64,000 nt of DNA from assembly GCA_902783835.1 (NCBI GenBank), contig CACZSN010000040.1, forward strand, positions 21,915 to 85,914, in the 5' to 3' direction. Position 1 is the first letter of the stretch. Each line of letters begins with the position of its first letter. A program made the position numbers and the translations under genes. This stretch comes from an uncultured bacterium. GTDB lineage: Bacteria; Cyanobacteriota; Vampirovibrionia; Gastranaerophilales; Gastranaerophilaceae. The notes under the pieces were generated by a model. It worked only from the letters and a program-made list of their open reading frames with translations. It searched no databases and was not told the origin of the DNA. Of this stretch, positions 51,317 through 59,222 are shown piece after piece.

Positions 51317-52112
51317 ATCCGAGACCATTCTCAAAGATGTTCAAAACCAAAATGACAAAAGAGGAATAGACATACAAAAGGTCGGAATTAACGACGTTGA
51401 TGTCCCTTTGAGAATACAGAGAAAAGATAACACAAATCAAACAGTTAATGCTAAGGTAAGAATGAGCGTTGCGTTGCCGAGAAAATACAAAGGTACGCAC
51501 ATGTCTCGTTTTGTTGAAGTGCTTAATTTATATAGGATGAAGAATTTTTCTTCGGAAAATATCGTTTGTTTGCTTGCGGATATAAAAAAAGTTTTGATGG
51601 CTGAAAGTGCAAATGCAAAATTTTCCTTTCAGTATTTCATCGAAAAAAAATCCCCCGTAACGAAATTATCGTTTCCTTTGGCATACGATTGTTCGTTTGA
51701 GGGTAATTTAAACGGAGACAATTATAAGTTTACACTTGGTGTAAAGGTTCCGGTTGCAACGTTATGCCCTTGTTCTAAGGAAATTTCGGAATATTCCGCT
51801 CATAATCAGCGGGCAATTGTGAAATTAAAGGTTAATTATGACAGGCAAAACGAAAATATTTGGCCGGAAGATATTATCAAAATGGTTGAAGACTGTGCGT
51901 CAGTCCCTCTTTATACGATTTTGAAACGAAGTGATGAAAAATATGTCACTGAAGCTGCGTATAATAATCCGAAATTCGTTGAGGATATTTTACGTGATGT
52001 GGTTTTAAAATTAAGAGAAGACAAAAGAATACAAAGTTTTGAAGCCGAAATAGAAGCTTTTGAAAGTATTCATAATCACAACGCATGGGCTTACCAATCG
52101 GAAGGATTATGA
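51309..52112 (+). CDS. folE2: GTP cyclohydrolase I, type IB (FolE2)
   Basis: 267 residues. Converts GTP to dihydroneopterin triphosphate, the entry to folate and 7-deazaguanine synthesis; the FolE2 form works with metals other than zinc. Motifs: GTHMSRFVEVL, then PVATLCPCSKEISEYSAHNQRA with the metal-binding Cys, and a late EIEAFESIHNHNAWA. It supports folD/glyA (folate) and queE (queuosine) in the window. Confidence 0.93.
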   Translation: MSKSETILKDVQNQNDKRGIDIQKVGINDVDVPLRIQRKDNTNQTVNAKVRMSVALPRKYKGTHMSRFVEVLNLYRMKNFSSENIVCLLADIKKVLMAESANAKFSFQYFIEKKSPVTKLSFPLAYDCSFEGNLNGDNYKFTLGVKVPVATLCPCSKEISEYSAHNQRAIVKLKVNYDRQNENIWPEDIIKMVEDCASVPLYTILKRSDEKYVTEAAYNNPKFVEDILRDVVLKLREDKRIQSFEAEIEAFESIHNHNAWAYQSEGL

Positions 52113-52114
52113 AA

Positions 52115-53356
52115 ATGAAAGAATTATTTAACGATTATGTACAATCGCTTGAAACATATATTATGTTCAGAATTAAACAAAGAACCGCTGAATTAACACC
52201 GATGCTGAAGGAAAAAGGCAGAAGCCCGATTTCTTTATCAATGGGTGCTCCAGTTCAGATGCCGCCAAAGTTCGCTTTGGATAAGTTGAATGAGGCAGTT
52301 TATAAAGAAGGCATGCATACTTATTCTTCACCGAAAGGAGAAATGTATTTAATTTCTGCCATTCAAGAACGTATGCAAAAACATTACGGTGTAGAACTTG
52401 ATAAGACGGAAATACATTCACTTATCGGTTCAAAAGAAGGTATTGCAAATTTTATAAGAGAACTTTGCAATCCTACAACTGATGCAGATAAAAAAGATAT
52501 TATAATGGTTCCGGACCCCGGATATGCTTCATATTCACAAATGATAGAAGTTTCCGGCGGCCGTGCATATCCGATTCCTTTGACAAAAGAAAATAATTAT
52601 ATGCCTGATTTGGAAGAAATTTTTTCAAATATGCATAAGGAAGGTTTTAATTCATCAAAGGTTAAGGCGATAATATTAAATTATCCGAATAATCCTCTTG
52701 GTGTTACCTGCACAAAAGATTATTTGCAAAAAGCGGTAGATTTTTGTAAAAATCACAAAATTATCTTGATGAGCGATGCCGCATATATTGATATGGGTTT
52801 TGTAGGAACGGAACAACCCGTCAGTGCATTGACTTGTGACGGTGCAAAAGATGTTACGATTGAATTTTTCAGTTTTTCAAAATCTTACGCTATGACAGGC
52901 TGGAGAGTCGGCTGGGCATGCGGAAATAAAGAACTTGTCGGCATGCTTGGAAAAATCAAATCCACTATCGATTCCGGTATTTTTAAACCCCTTCAATATG
53001 CGTGTGCTGAAATTATCAACAGCAAAGAAGGCGACGATTATATAGCAGAATCCGCAAAAAGTTTTGAAGTAAAACAAAACATTCTTACAAAAGGATTTAA
53101 GGAATTGGGTTGGGATATTGACAACTTAAGTATCCCTAAAGCAACGTTTTATTTGTGGTTGCCGATTCCTCCGAAATTTAAATCTTCAGAAGAGTTTACA
53201 ACTGCTGTTTTGGAAAAATCAGGAGTCGTTCTCGTTCCGGGAAGTGCATTTGGCAAATACGGAGAAGGTTGGTTCAGAATTTCCGCAGTAACGACTGAAG
53301 AAAATTTGCAAGAAGTTATCAACAGATTAAAAATCGACGGATTTTTCTTTGAATAA
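52115..53356 (+). CDS. Class I/II PLP aminotransferase (AspC/DapL-like)
   Basis: 413 residues from ATG 52115 (AAGGA 8 nt upstream; ATG 52109 overlaps the folE2 stop and is the alternative). Fold-type I features: SLSMGAPVQMPP, IHSLIGSKEGIANF, VPDPGYASYSQ, LNYPNNPLGV, MSDAAYIDMGF (Asp and Tyr contacts to PLP) and the Lys in FSFSKSYAMTGWRVGW. The closest groups in memory are aspartate or LL-diaminopimelate aminotransferases. A strong terminator follows. Confidence 0.85.
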   Translation: MKELFNDYVQSLETYIMFRIKQRTAELTPMLKEKGRSPISLSMGAPVQMPPKFALDKLNEAVYKEGMHTYSSPKGEMYLISAIQERMQKHYGVELDKTEIHSLIGSKEGIANFIRELCNPTTDADKKDIIMVPDPGYASYSQMIEVSGGRAYPIPLTKENNYMPDLEEIFSNMHKEGFNSSKVKAIILNYPNNPLGVTCTKDYLQKAVDFCKNHKIILMSDAAYIDMGFVGTEQPVSALTCDGAKDVTIEFFSFSKSYAMTGWRVGWACGNKELVGMLGKIKSTIDSGIFKPLQYACAEIINSKEGDDYIAESAKSFEVKQNILTKGFKELGWDIDNLSIPKATFYLWLPIPPKFKSSEEFTTAVLEKSGVVLVPGSAFGKYGEGWFRISAVTTEENLQEVINRLKIDGFFFE

Positions 53357-53373
53357 ACAGATTATCAGTTATT

Positions 53374-53409
53374 AAAAAGGTACAAATTTTTAGTACCTTT
53401 TTATTTTTG
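53374..53409 (+). terminator. Rho-independent terminator after the serS-to-aminotransferase operon
   Basis: Ten-bp stem AAAAAGGTAC (53374-53383) with GTACCTTTTT (53393-53402), 9-nt loop, then a T-rich tail. Confidence 0.92.
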
Positions 53410-53558
53410 TAAAATTATGTTAATATTAAATTATCTGATTAACGAAAAACGAAAAAAACGGGTAATACTTATATGTGAGGTGTTAAGGTTCATCTTAGTT
53501 ACCTTGCCGAAAATAATTTATGATAACAAAAAAATTTCGTTAATTGTTTTAGAAAGGG

Positions 53559-53564
53559 TATAGT
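53559..53564 (+). promoter_or_regulatory. -10 box 6 nt before the start of the 90-residue gene
   Basis: TATAGT (53559-53564); the -35 region (TTCGTT about 53536) is poor. ATG 53571 starts 6 nt downstream. AAAGGG is too far upstream (12 nt or more) and would lie before the transcript start. Confidence 0.4.
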
Positions 53565-53570
53565 CGCCAA

Positions 53571-53843
53571 ATGAGTTCAAAGACGATAGCTTTATATGTT
53601 CAAAGATTTAAGAATTTTTTGCAATTCTCAAGAGCATATTTAGACAGAAATAACCCTATAAAAGCTTTTACGGCAACAATAGTTGCTCAGTTGAAAGACT
53701 TTTTGACAATCGGCAAAAAAATGAAAATGGCGAAATACCGTGTAAATTATCAAAGATACAAGCTTGATCAAATGCAAAAATTAATTGCACAAAACAACGA
53801 GCACGTATTTTTGAAAGGAAGAACATTAAACGAAACAAGGTAG
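53571..53843 (+). CDS. Hypothetical small basic protein
   Basis: 90 residues, basic, mainly helical (YVQRFKNFLQFSRAYL, then MKMAKYRVNYQRYKLDQMQKL). No signal peptide or motif known to me. Its 3' end is 6 bp from the next small gene, so they form a pair. The upstream stretch 53410-53558 holds no ORF; it has a short hairpin (AAGGT 53485-53489 with ACCTT 53501-53505). Confidence 0.6.
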   Translation: MSSKTIALYVQRFKNFLQFSRAYLDRNNPIKAFTATIVAQLKDFLTIGKKMKMAKYRVNYQRYKLDQMQKLIAQNNEHVFLKGRTLNETR

Positions 53844-53849
53844 GTTATA

Positions 53850-54212
53850 ATGGGATACGCACTTTTATTTGCAAGAAGTTTGGCAAATACGGCAAGAAAA
53901 AATCAGCTTAATTATGAAACGATGTTGATTCAAGACAGAAAGAGCGAAATTACGCAGCGTTTGTCATACTTGCAGACAGCAGAAGATGCATTGAAAAAGC
54001 AAGCTGAAAATACACCGCAAAACGGTGGAGAAAATCCTAACGTTGTGTATTTGCAAATGTTTAGAGATACCTTGGTTTTGATGGACAAAAACTTGGATGC
54101 GAGACTTGCTTGCATAAAAACTCAGATTTCAAAAATTGAGTCTGAAGAACAAGGTATAAATGATGCTTTGGCAAATTCAATTCAAGCAGCTACTCCCAAA
54201 TATTCAGGTTAA
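53850..54212 (+). CDS. Hypothetical small helical protein
   Basis: 120 residues. The N-terminus MGYALLFARSLANTARKNQLNYETML is followed by a long coiled-coil-like stretch (about 28-60 and 72-105) with a Pro/Asn/Gly-rich break near 55-65. No family recognised. Second gene of a two-gene unit closed by a strong terminator; the pair may encode partners. The AGGT before the ATG is modest. Confidence 0.6.
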   Translation: MGYALLFARSLANTARKNQLNYETMLIQDRKSEITQRLSYLQTAEDALKKQAENTPQNGGENPNVVYLQMFRDTLVLMDKNLDARLACIKTQISKIESEEQGINDALANSIQAATPKYSG

Positions 54213-54230
54213 TAGAAATTTATAACGGAA

Positions 54231-54267
54231 AAAGGCGGTTCTAAATTAAGAAACCGTCTTTTTTTTT
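54231..54267 (+). terminator. Rho-independent terminator
   Basis: AAAGGCGGTT (54231-54240) pairs with AACCGTCTTT (54252-54261, one G-T), followed by a T run to 54267. It separates the small-gene pair from the fatty-acid cluster. Confidence 0.88.
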
Positions 54268-54284
54268 GCAAAATTTTAATATTG

Positions 54285-54314
54285 TTGACAAAGCGGTGCT
54301 TAAAAAAATAAAAT
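54285..54314 (+). promoter_or_regulatory. Promoter of the yceD-rpmF-plsX-fab operon (possible leaderless mRNA)
   Basis: Consensus TTGACA (54285-54290), 18-bp spacer, TAAAAT (54309-54314). The yceD ATG at 54321 begins 6 nt after the -10 box and has no ribosome site before it. Confidence 0.7.
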
Positions 54315-54320
54315 ATTAAT

Positions 54321-54818
54321 ATGAAAGTAACGATAGAAGAATTAGAACAATCAAAAGACGACTTGTTAGAGTTCGATTTTGAAGATACTCCGGAAGGAAT
54401 AGATTTCGCGGAACCGGCAAAAGCACATTTTGTTGTAAAAAGGCTTGGCGGCGGATTTATAAATGTTAAGGGATATGTAGATGCAAAAATCAATGCAGTC
54501 TGCGATAATTGCCTTAAGAATTTTGTGTATGAAGCACATGCGGATGTAGATGAAACATATGCGGAACGTACATTATACGAGGAGTATAAAGAAGAAACGG
54601 AAATAAAAGATAATTTTTTTGCAATCGACTTAAACGGAGCAGGTGAGATTGATTTAACAGATTTAATGTATCAATCCTTAATATTATCTGTACCAAATAA
54701 ACTTGTTTGTGATATAAATTGTATAGGCGATGAAGAAATTAATAAATATATTAAAACAGAACTTCAGGACCCGAGATTAGAAGTATTTAAGACAATTAAA
54801 ACAGAAAAGGAAAATTAA
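54321..54818 (+). CDS. yceD: YceD/DUF177 family protein (23S rRNA accumulation)
   Basis: 165 residues. DUF177 features: VKGYVDAKINAVCDNCLKNF with a CxxC pair at about 56-59, an acidic middle, EIDLTDLMYQSLILSVPNKLVC and a second CDINC pair. It is found next to rpmF in most bacteria and in plants and E. coli affects 23S rRNA levels. It ends 1 bp before rpmF. First gene of the cluster; the mRNA may begin at its ATG. Confidence 0.85.
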   Translation: MKVTIEELEQSKDDLLEFDFEDTPEGIDFAEPAKAHFVVKRLGGGFINVKGYVDAKINAVCDNCLKNFVYEAHADVDETYAERTLYEEYKEETEIKDNFFAIDLNGAGEIDLTDLMYQSLILSVPNKLVCDINCIGDEEINKYIKTELQDPRLEVFKTIKTEKEN

Positions 54819-54819
54819 A

Positions 54820-55020
54820 ATGGCAGTTCCTAAGAAGAGAACAGGTGCATCAGCACAAGGACACAGAAGAGCAAACTGGAAAGCAACAATTCCGGCTGTA
54901 ACTACATGCTCAAATTGCGGAGCAACAATTCCGACACATACAGTATGTCCGGAATGCGGTCAATATAAAGGTCAAGTTGCAAGCAAAAAAGCGGTTGCAG
55001 CAGCAAAAACGGAAGAATAG
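54820..55020 (+). CDS. rpmF: 50S ribosomal protein L32
   Basis: 66 residues. MAVPKKRTGASAQGHRRANWK is the L32 N-terminus and the C4 zinc ribbon is present (CSNCGATIPTHTVCPECGQYKG). An Ala/Lys tail of about 12 residues is added. GGAAAA serves as ribosome site right after yceD. Confidence 0.97.
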   Translation: MAVPKKRTGASAQGHRRANWKATIPAVTTCSNCGATIPTHTVCPECGQYKGQVASKKAVAAAKTEE

Positions 55021-55047
55021 TCAATATTTAACGGAATTTGAGGAAGA

Positions 55048-56115
55048 ATGACAAGAATAGCAGTAGATGCAATGGGTGGCGATTACGCACCCAGAGCGAT
55101 TGTCGAAGGTGCCGTATGGGGTGCTTATGAATATAATGTTCCGATTGAATTAGTTGGACGTGAAGATAAAATTCTCGCGGAACTCGACAGAATTAAACAA
55201 GAAGGCATTGTATTTTCAGGCAGCGGTATTTTCAAGCCGAGACGTATAAAAATCAACCCTGAAAAGCTTGATATTAAAGTAACTCACGCGAGTGAAACAA
55301 TCGAGATGGGTGAAGCTCCCGGTCAGGCAATCAGACGTAAAAAGAATTCATCAATTGTACTTGCGGTAAAAGCAGTTGCATCGGGTAGTTCAGATGCGGT
55401 TGTAGCGGCAGGTTCAACAGGTGCGGCTATGGCATCAAGTCTTTTCGGATTGGGCAGATTACCCGGTATCGAAAGACCTGCTATTTGCTTGACATTACCC
55501 TCAATGAAGAAACCTGTAGTAGTCATTGACGGTGGTGCGAATGCAAGTTCGACCCCCGAAATGTTATTCCAATTTGGAATTATGGGTTCAATTTATTCAA
55601 AAACTATTTTAGGAATAGAAAATCCTCGTATCGGTGTTTTAAACATCGGTGAAGAAAGAGGAAAGGGTAACGAGCTTGTAAATGCCGCTTATCAAATGTT
55701 TGAACAAAAGAAAGAGCAATTGAACTTCATTGGTAACGTTGAAGGTAAGGAAGTATTCCTTGGTAATTGTGATGTAATTGTTTGTGACGGTTTTGTCGGA
55801 AACGTTGCATTGAAAACGATTGAAGGTGCTTCATCAATGTTGTTCTTTATGATAAAAGAACAATTTACGGACAATATAATTTCTTCTGTAATCGGAGCAT
55901 TGGCTAAACCGTTTATGAAGAAAATTTATAAACGTATTAACTATGAAGAATTTGGCGGACAGTTGTTACTCGGTGTAAAAGGTATCACGGTAATTTGTCA
56001 CGGACGTTCGACTGCTTATGCGATTAAGAATGCAATCAGAGTTGCAAAAGAAGCTGTTGAAAAAGAAGTAAACAAAAAAATTGATGCTTTTTACAAAGCC
56101 ACAATAGAAAATTAA
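55048..56115 (+). CDS. plsX: Phosphate acyltransferase PlsX
   Basis: 355 residues. Converts acyl-ACP to acyl-phosphate for phospholipid synthesis at the membrane face. Motifs: IAVDAMGGDYAPRAIVEGA, VTHASETIEMGEAPGQAIRRKKNSS, VAAGSTGAAMA, LIDGGAN-like VIDGGANASS, VLNIGEERGKGN and DVIVCDGFVGNVALKTIEG. GAGGAAG precedes the ATG. fabH follows by 20 bp. Confidence 0.96.
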   Translation: MTRIAVDAMGGDYAPRAIVEGAVWGAYEYNVPIELVGREDKILAELDRIKQEGIVFSGSGIFKPRRIKINPEKLDIKVTHASETIEMGEAPGQAIRRKKNSSIVLAVKAVASGSSDAVVAAGSTGAAMASSLFGLGRLPGIERPAICLTLPSMKKPVVVIDGGANASSTPEMLFQFGIMGSIYSKTILGIENPRIGVLNIGEERGKGNELVNAAYQMFEQKKEQLNFIGNVEGKEVFLGNCDVIVCDGFVGNVALKTIEGASSMLFFMIKEQFTDNIISSVIGALAKPFMKKIYKRINYEEFGGQLLLGVKGITVICHGRSTAYAIKNAIRVAKEAVEKEVNKKIDAFYKATIEN

Positions 56116-56135
56116 CATAAGCGGAAACACACATT

Positions 56136-57140
56136 ATGCCAAAGAACATTCCTGTTATGATTTCAGGAGTAGGGTACTATGTTCCGAAAACAGTAGTAAC
56201 CAATGATGAAATTTCAACATTAGTTGATACAAGTGATGAATGGATACGCACTCGAACAGGAATTGAGGAGCGGCATGTTGTGTCCGGTTCAGAGAATTCG
56301 GTTTTTCTTGGTGTAAATGCGGCAAACAATGTATTGTCGCACACCAAGGTTAATCCGTTGGACATTGATTTAATTATTTCCGCCACATCAATACCGGCAA
56401 AGGCATATCCTTCCGTTGCTTGTGAAATTCAGACTCAAATCGGTGCGGACAATGCTGTGGCATTTGATGTTACAGCGGCATGCTCAGGTTTGATTTATGC
56501 GATGAGTATTGCCAAAGCTTATATTTCGAGCGGAATGTATAAAAAAGTTTTGCTTGTCATGACAGATGCAAATTCAAGATTTGTTGATTGGTCAGACAGA
56601 AGTGTTTGTTGTATTTTCGGAGACGGAGCAGGAGCTATGTTGTTAGAACCCTCTGTTGACGGAGTAGACGACATTATAGAAATTGATTTAACGGCTATGG
56701 GTAAATTAGGAGATTATATTTCTCTGGAAATTTCAGGAAAGAATTGTCCGCTTGTGAAACCCAATGAAGAAAAGCCTTTGCACATTCATATGGCGGGGCG
56801 GGATGTTTATAAGTTTGTTATGACTTATTTACCTGAAAAAATTAATAAAACATTGGAAAATGCTCATATGTTGGCCGATGAAATTGATTATTTTATTCCT
56901 CATCAGGCAAATTTAAGAATAACGGATGCTTTGACGGAAAGAATCGGTTTTAATAAAGAAAGAGTAATTGAAAATATTCAAAAATACGGAAATACCTCTG
57001 CGGCTTCTGTTCCGATTGCTATGACGGAAGCAATTCAAGAGGGAAAAATTCAATTGCCTTGCACTGCATTTTTAACAGGATTTGGTGCGGGCATGACTTG
57101 CGGTAATGCAATTGTAAGATTAAGAAAGGGAATTGCATAA
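56136..57140 (+). CDS. fabH: Beta-ketoacyl-ACP synthase III
   Basis: 334 residues. Condenses acetyl-CoA with malonyl-ACP to start fatty acid synthesis. The Cys-His-Asn triad is visible: C116 in VTAACSGLIYAM, His in IPHQANLRI (about 256) and Asn in YGNTSAAS (about 286). DEWIRTRTGIEER and FGDGAGAMLL are also typical. It shares one base with fabD (TAATG). Confidence 0.96.
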   Translation: MPKNIPVMISGVGYYVPKTVVTNDEISTLVDTSDEWIRTRTGIEERHVVSGSENSVFLGVNAANNVLSHTKVNPLDIDLIISATSIPAKAYPSVACEIQTQIGADNAVAFDVTAACSGLIYAMSIAKAYISSGMYKKVLLVMTDANSRFVDWSDRSVCCIFGDGAGAMLLEPSVDGVDDIIEIDLTAMGKLGDYISLEISGKNCPLVKPNEEKPLHIHMAGRDVYKFVMTYLPEKINKTLENAHMLADEIDYFIPHQANLRITDALTERIGFNKERVIENIQKYGNTSAASVPIAMTEAIQEGKIQLPCTAFLTGFGAGMTCGNAIVRLRKGIA

Positions 57141-58084
57141 TGAAGAAAATTGCTTTTTTGTTCCCCGGACAAGGTTCACAAGTTTCGGGCATGGGCAAAG
57201 ATTTATATGAAAAATACGAATCGGCAAAAAAGGTTTATGAAGTTGCCGATGAAGTTTTAGGTTTTAAGATTTCAGAAATCTGTTTTAACGGAACAGATGA
57301 AGAGTTAAAAATGACAAAAAATTCACAACCTGCTATTTTGGCAACATCGATAGCATGCCTTGAAGCATTGAAGTCGGAAATTGATGTTGTTCCGGCAGCA
57401 ACGGCTGGTCATAGCCTTGGTGAATACGGAGCATTATATACGGCAGGTGTTTTAAGCATGGGAGATGCTATTGCTGTTACAGGTAAAAGAGCAGAGTTGA
57501 TGAATGAATCTGCTGAAAAGACAAACGGTTCAATGGCGGCAGTTATCGGACTTACTCCTGACGAAATTTCGGAAGGTTTGAAAGAACTTCAAAATGAGGG
57601 TGTAATTTCTGTTGCAAACTACAATTCTCCCGCTCAAACTGTAATTACAGGTGAAAAAGATTTGATTGAAAAATCAGTAGAAATTTTGAAAGCAAAAGGT
57701 GCAAAGAGGGTTATTCCGCTTGCGGTTTCAGGAGCATTCCACTCTGAACTTATGGCATCTGCTTCTGAAAAATTTGCAGATTTTGTAAAAGATTATAATT
57801 TTAAAAATGCTGAAATTCCTGTTTATGAAAATGTTGACGGCATGCCCGTTACAAACGGTGAAGAATTAAAGAAAAGAGTTCCTTTGCAAATCCGTTCATC
57901 GGTTCATTGGACAGAAACCATTAATGGTATGATAAATGAAGGCATTACGACATTTGTTGAGCTTGGTGCAGGAAAAGTTTTGGCAGGTTTAAACAAAAAA
58001 ATTAATGCAGAAATAAAGACTTATAATGTTTACGATGTTGCTTCACTTGAAGAAACAGTAAACGCATTAAAACAAGGAGAATAA
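57140..58084 (+). CDS. fabD: Malonyl-CoA:ACP transacylase
   Basis: 314 residues. Moves malonyl from CoA to ACP. LFPGQGSQVSGMGKDL at the N-terminus, nucleophile Ser92 in TAGHSLGEYGAL, GKRAELMN with the substrate Arg, and the catalytic His in VSGAFHSELM (about 203). AGGAG near its end serves the next gene, fabG, 1 bp after its stop. Confidence 0.96.
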   Translation: MKKIAFLFPGQGSQVSGMGKDLYEKYESAKKVYEVADEVLGFKISEICFNGTDEELKMTKNSQPAILATSIACLEALKSEIDVVPAATAGHSLGEYGALYTAGVLSMGDAIAVTGKRAELMNESAEKTNGSMAAVIGLTPDEISEGLKELQNEGVISVANYNSPAQTVITGEKDLIEKSVEILKAKGAKRVIPLAVSGAFHSELMASASEKFADFVKDYNFKNAEIPVYENVDGMPVTNGEELKKRVPLQIRSSVHWTETINGMINEGITTFVELGAGKVLAGLNKKINAEIKTYNVYDVASLEETVNALKQGE

Positions 58085-58085
58085 A

Positions 58086-58814
58086 ATGGGTGAAAAGAAA
58101 GTAGCGTTAATCACCGGCGGTTCAAGAGGCATCGGCAGAGCATGTGCTCTTGAATTTGCTAAAGCGGATTTCGATGTCGCAATCGTATACGCAGGTAATG
58201 AAGAAGCCGCAAATAAAACGGTAGAAGAATTAAAAGCAATAGGTTCTGATGCAACCGCATACAAATTTGATATTGCAAACGAAGAAGAAGTTAACGCAGG
58301 TGTTGCAAGTGTTATTGAAAAATATGGCAGAATTGACGTATTGGTAAATAATGCCGGTATTACAAGAGATAATTTGTTCTTGAGAATGAATTCCGCTGAT
58401 TGGAATGCGGTAATTAATACAAATTTGACAGGTGTTTATAACGTTTCAAAACCGGTTGTAAAATTAATGATGAAACAACGTTCGGGCAGCATTGTAAACA
58501 TGTCAAGTATTGTCGGAGTCATGGGTAATGCAGGTCAAGCAAACTATTCAGCCGCAAAAGCAGGTTTGATAGGCATGACAAAGTCTTTGGCAAAAGAACT
58601 TGCTTCAAGAAATATCAGAGTAAATGCAATCGCTCCCGGCTTTATTAATACAGATATGACTAAAGGTTTAGACCCTGAAAAATTTGCGGAACATATTCCG
58701 TTGAAGCGATTGGGCGAACCCGAAGATATCGCGAAAACGGCTAAATTCTTGGCTGTAGACGGAACATATATAACAGGTCAAGTCATAGGTGTTGACGGCG
58801 GACTTGTTGTTTAA
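58086..58814 (+). CDS. fabG: 3-oxoacyl-ACP reductase
   Basis: 242 residues, short-chain dehydrogenase. NADPH loop TGGSRGIGRA (10-19), NNAG (88-91), catalytic Ser141, Tyr154 and Lys158 (NYSAAKAGL) and the C-terminal VDGGLVV. It reduces the keto-acyl-ACP in each elongation cycle. AAGGAGA lies 6 nt before its ATG. Confidence 0.96.
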   Translation: MGEKKVALITGGSRGIGRACALEFAKADFDVAIVYAGNEEAANKTVEELKAIGSDATAYKFDIANEEEVNAGVASVIEKYGRIDVLVNNAGITRDNLFLRMNSADWNAVINTNLTGVYNVSKPVVKLMMKQRSGSIVNMSSIVGVMGNAGQANYSAAKAGLIGMTKSLAKELASRNIRVNAIAPGFINTDMTKGLDPEKFAEHIPLKRLGEPEDIAKTAKFLAVDGTYITGQVIGVDGGLVV

Positions 58815-58837
58815 TTATAATAAATTTTGTAAATATA

Positions 58838-58865
58838 TTGCATGGTAAGTTTTATCAGGTATAAT
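58838..58865 (+). promoter_or_regulatory. Internal promoter for acpP
   Basis: TTGCAT (58838-58843), 16-bp spacer, TATAAT (58860-58865). It lies in the 99-bp gap before acpP and would boost ACP over the other cluster genes. Leader about 42 nt with GAGG. Confidence 0.75.
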
Positions 58866-58913
58866 ATATACATAACTAAGTAATAAATCTAATAGTAAAA
58901 TGAGGAAAACAAA

Positions 58914-59147
58914 ATGAGCACAGTTTTTGACAGAGTTAAAAAAGTTGTAGTAGAACAATTAAGCGTTGAAGAAAGCTTAGTTACTCCCGAAGCAAGTTTC
59001 ACAGCTGATTTGGGTGCTGATTCTTTGGATACAGTTGAATTGGTAATGGCATTTGAAGAAGAATTCGGATGCGAAATTCCTGATGAAGAAGCAGAAAAAA
59101 TTGCTACAGTTCAAGATGCAGTAAACTACATCGAAGCTAACTCTTAA
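58914..59147 (+). CDS. acpP: Acyl carrier protein
   Basis: 77 residues, acidic. The phosphopantetheine Ser37 sits in [22 protein letters not shown] helix I and [10 protein letters not shown] helix III are standard. It has its own promoter and a partial terminator after it, fitting its need for high expression. Confidence 0.97.
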   Translation: MSTVFDRVKKVVVEQLSVEESLVTPEASFTADLGADSLDTVELVMAFEEEFGCEIPDEEAEKIATVQDAVNYIEANS

Positions 59148-59168
59148 TAAAATTAAGTTATTATAATG

Positions 59169-59204
59169 AATACGAGGGGCAAAGTGTATTTCTCCTCGTA
59201 TTTT
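59169..59204 (+). terminator. Attenuator-like hairpin between acpP and fabF
   Basis: AATACGAGG (59169-59177) pairs with CCTCGTATT (59194-59202), followed by only four T (59201-59204). It could stop part of the transcripts after acpP and let some continue into fabF. Confidence 0.6.
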
Positions 59205-59222
59205 AGTATTAAGGCGGTTTAT

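Noticed and set aside
59166..59222. Longer start for fabF
   Set aside because: The extra codons lie in the attenuator hairpin and before the AAGG site; FabF proteins start near MTKRRVVVTG.
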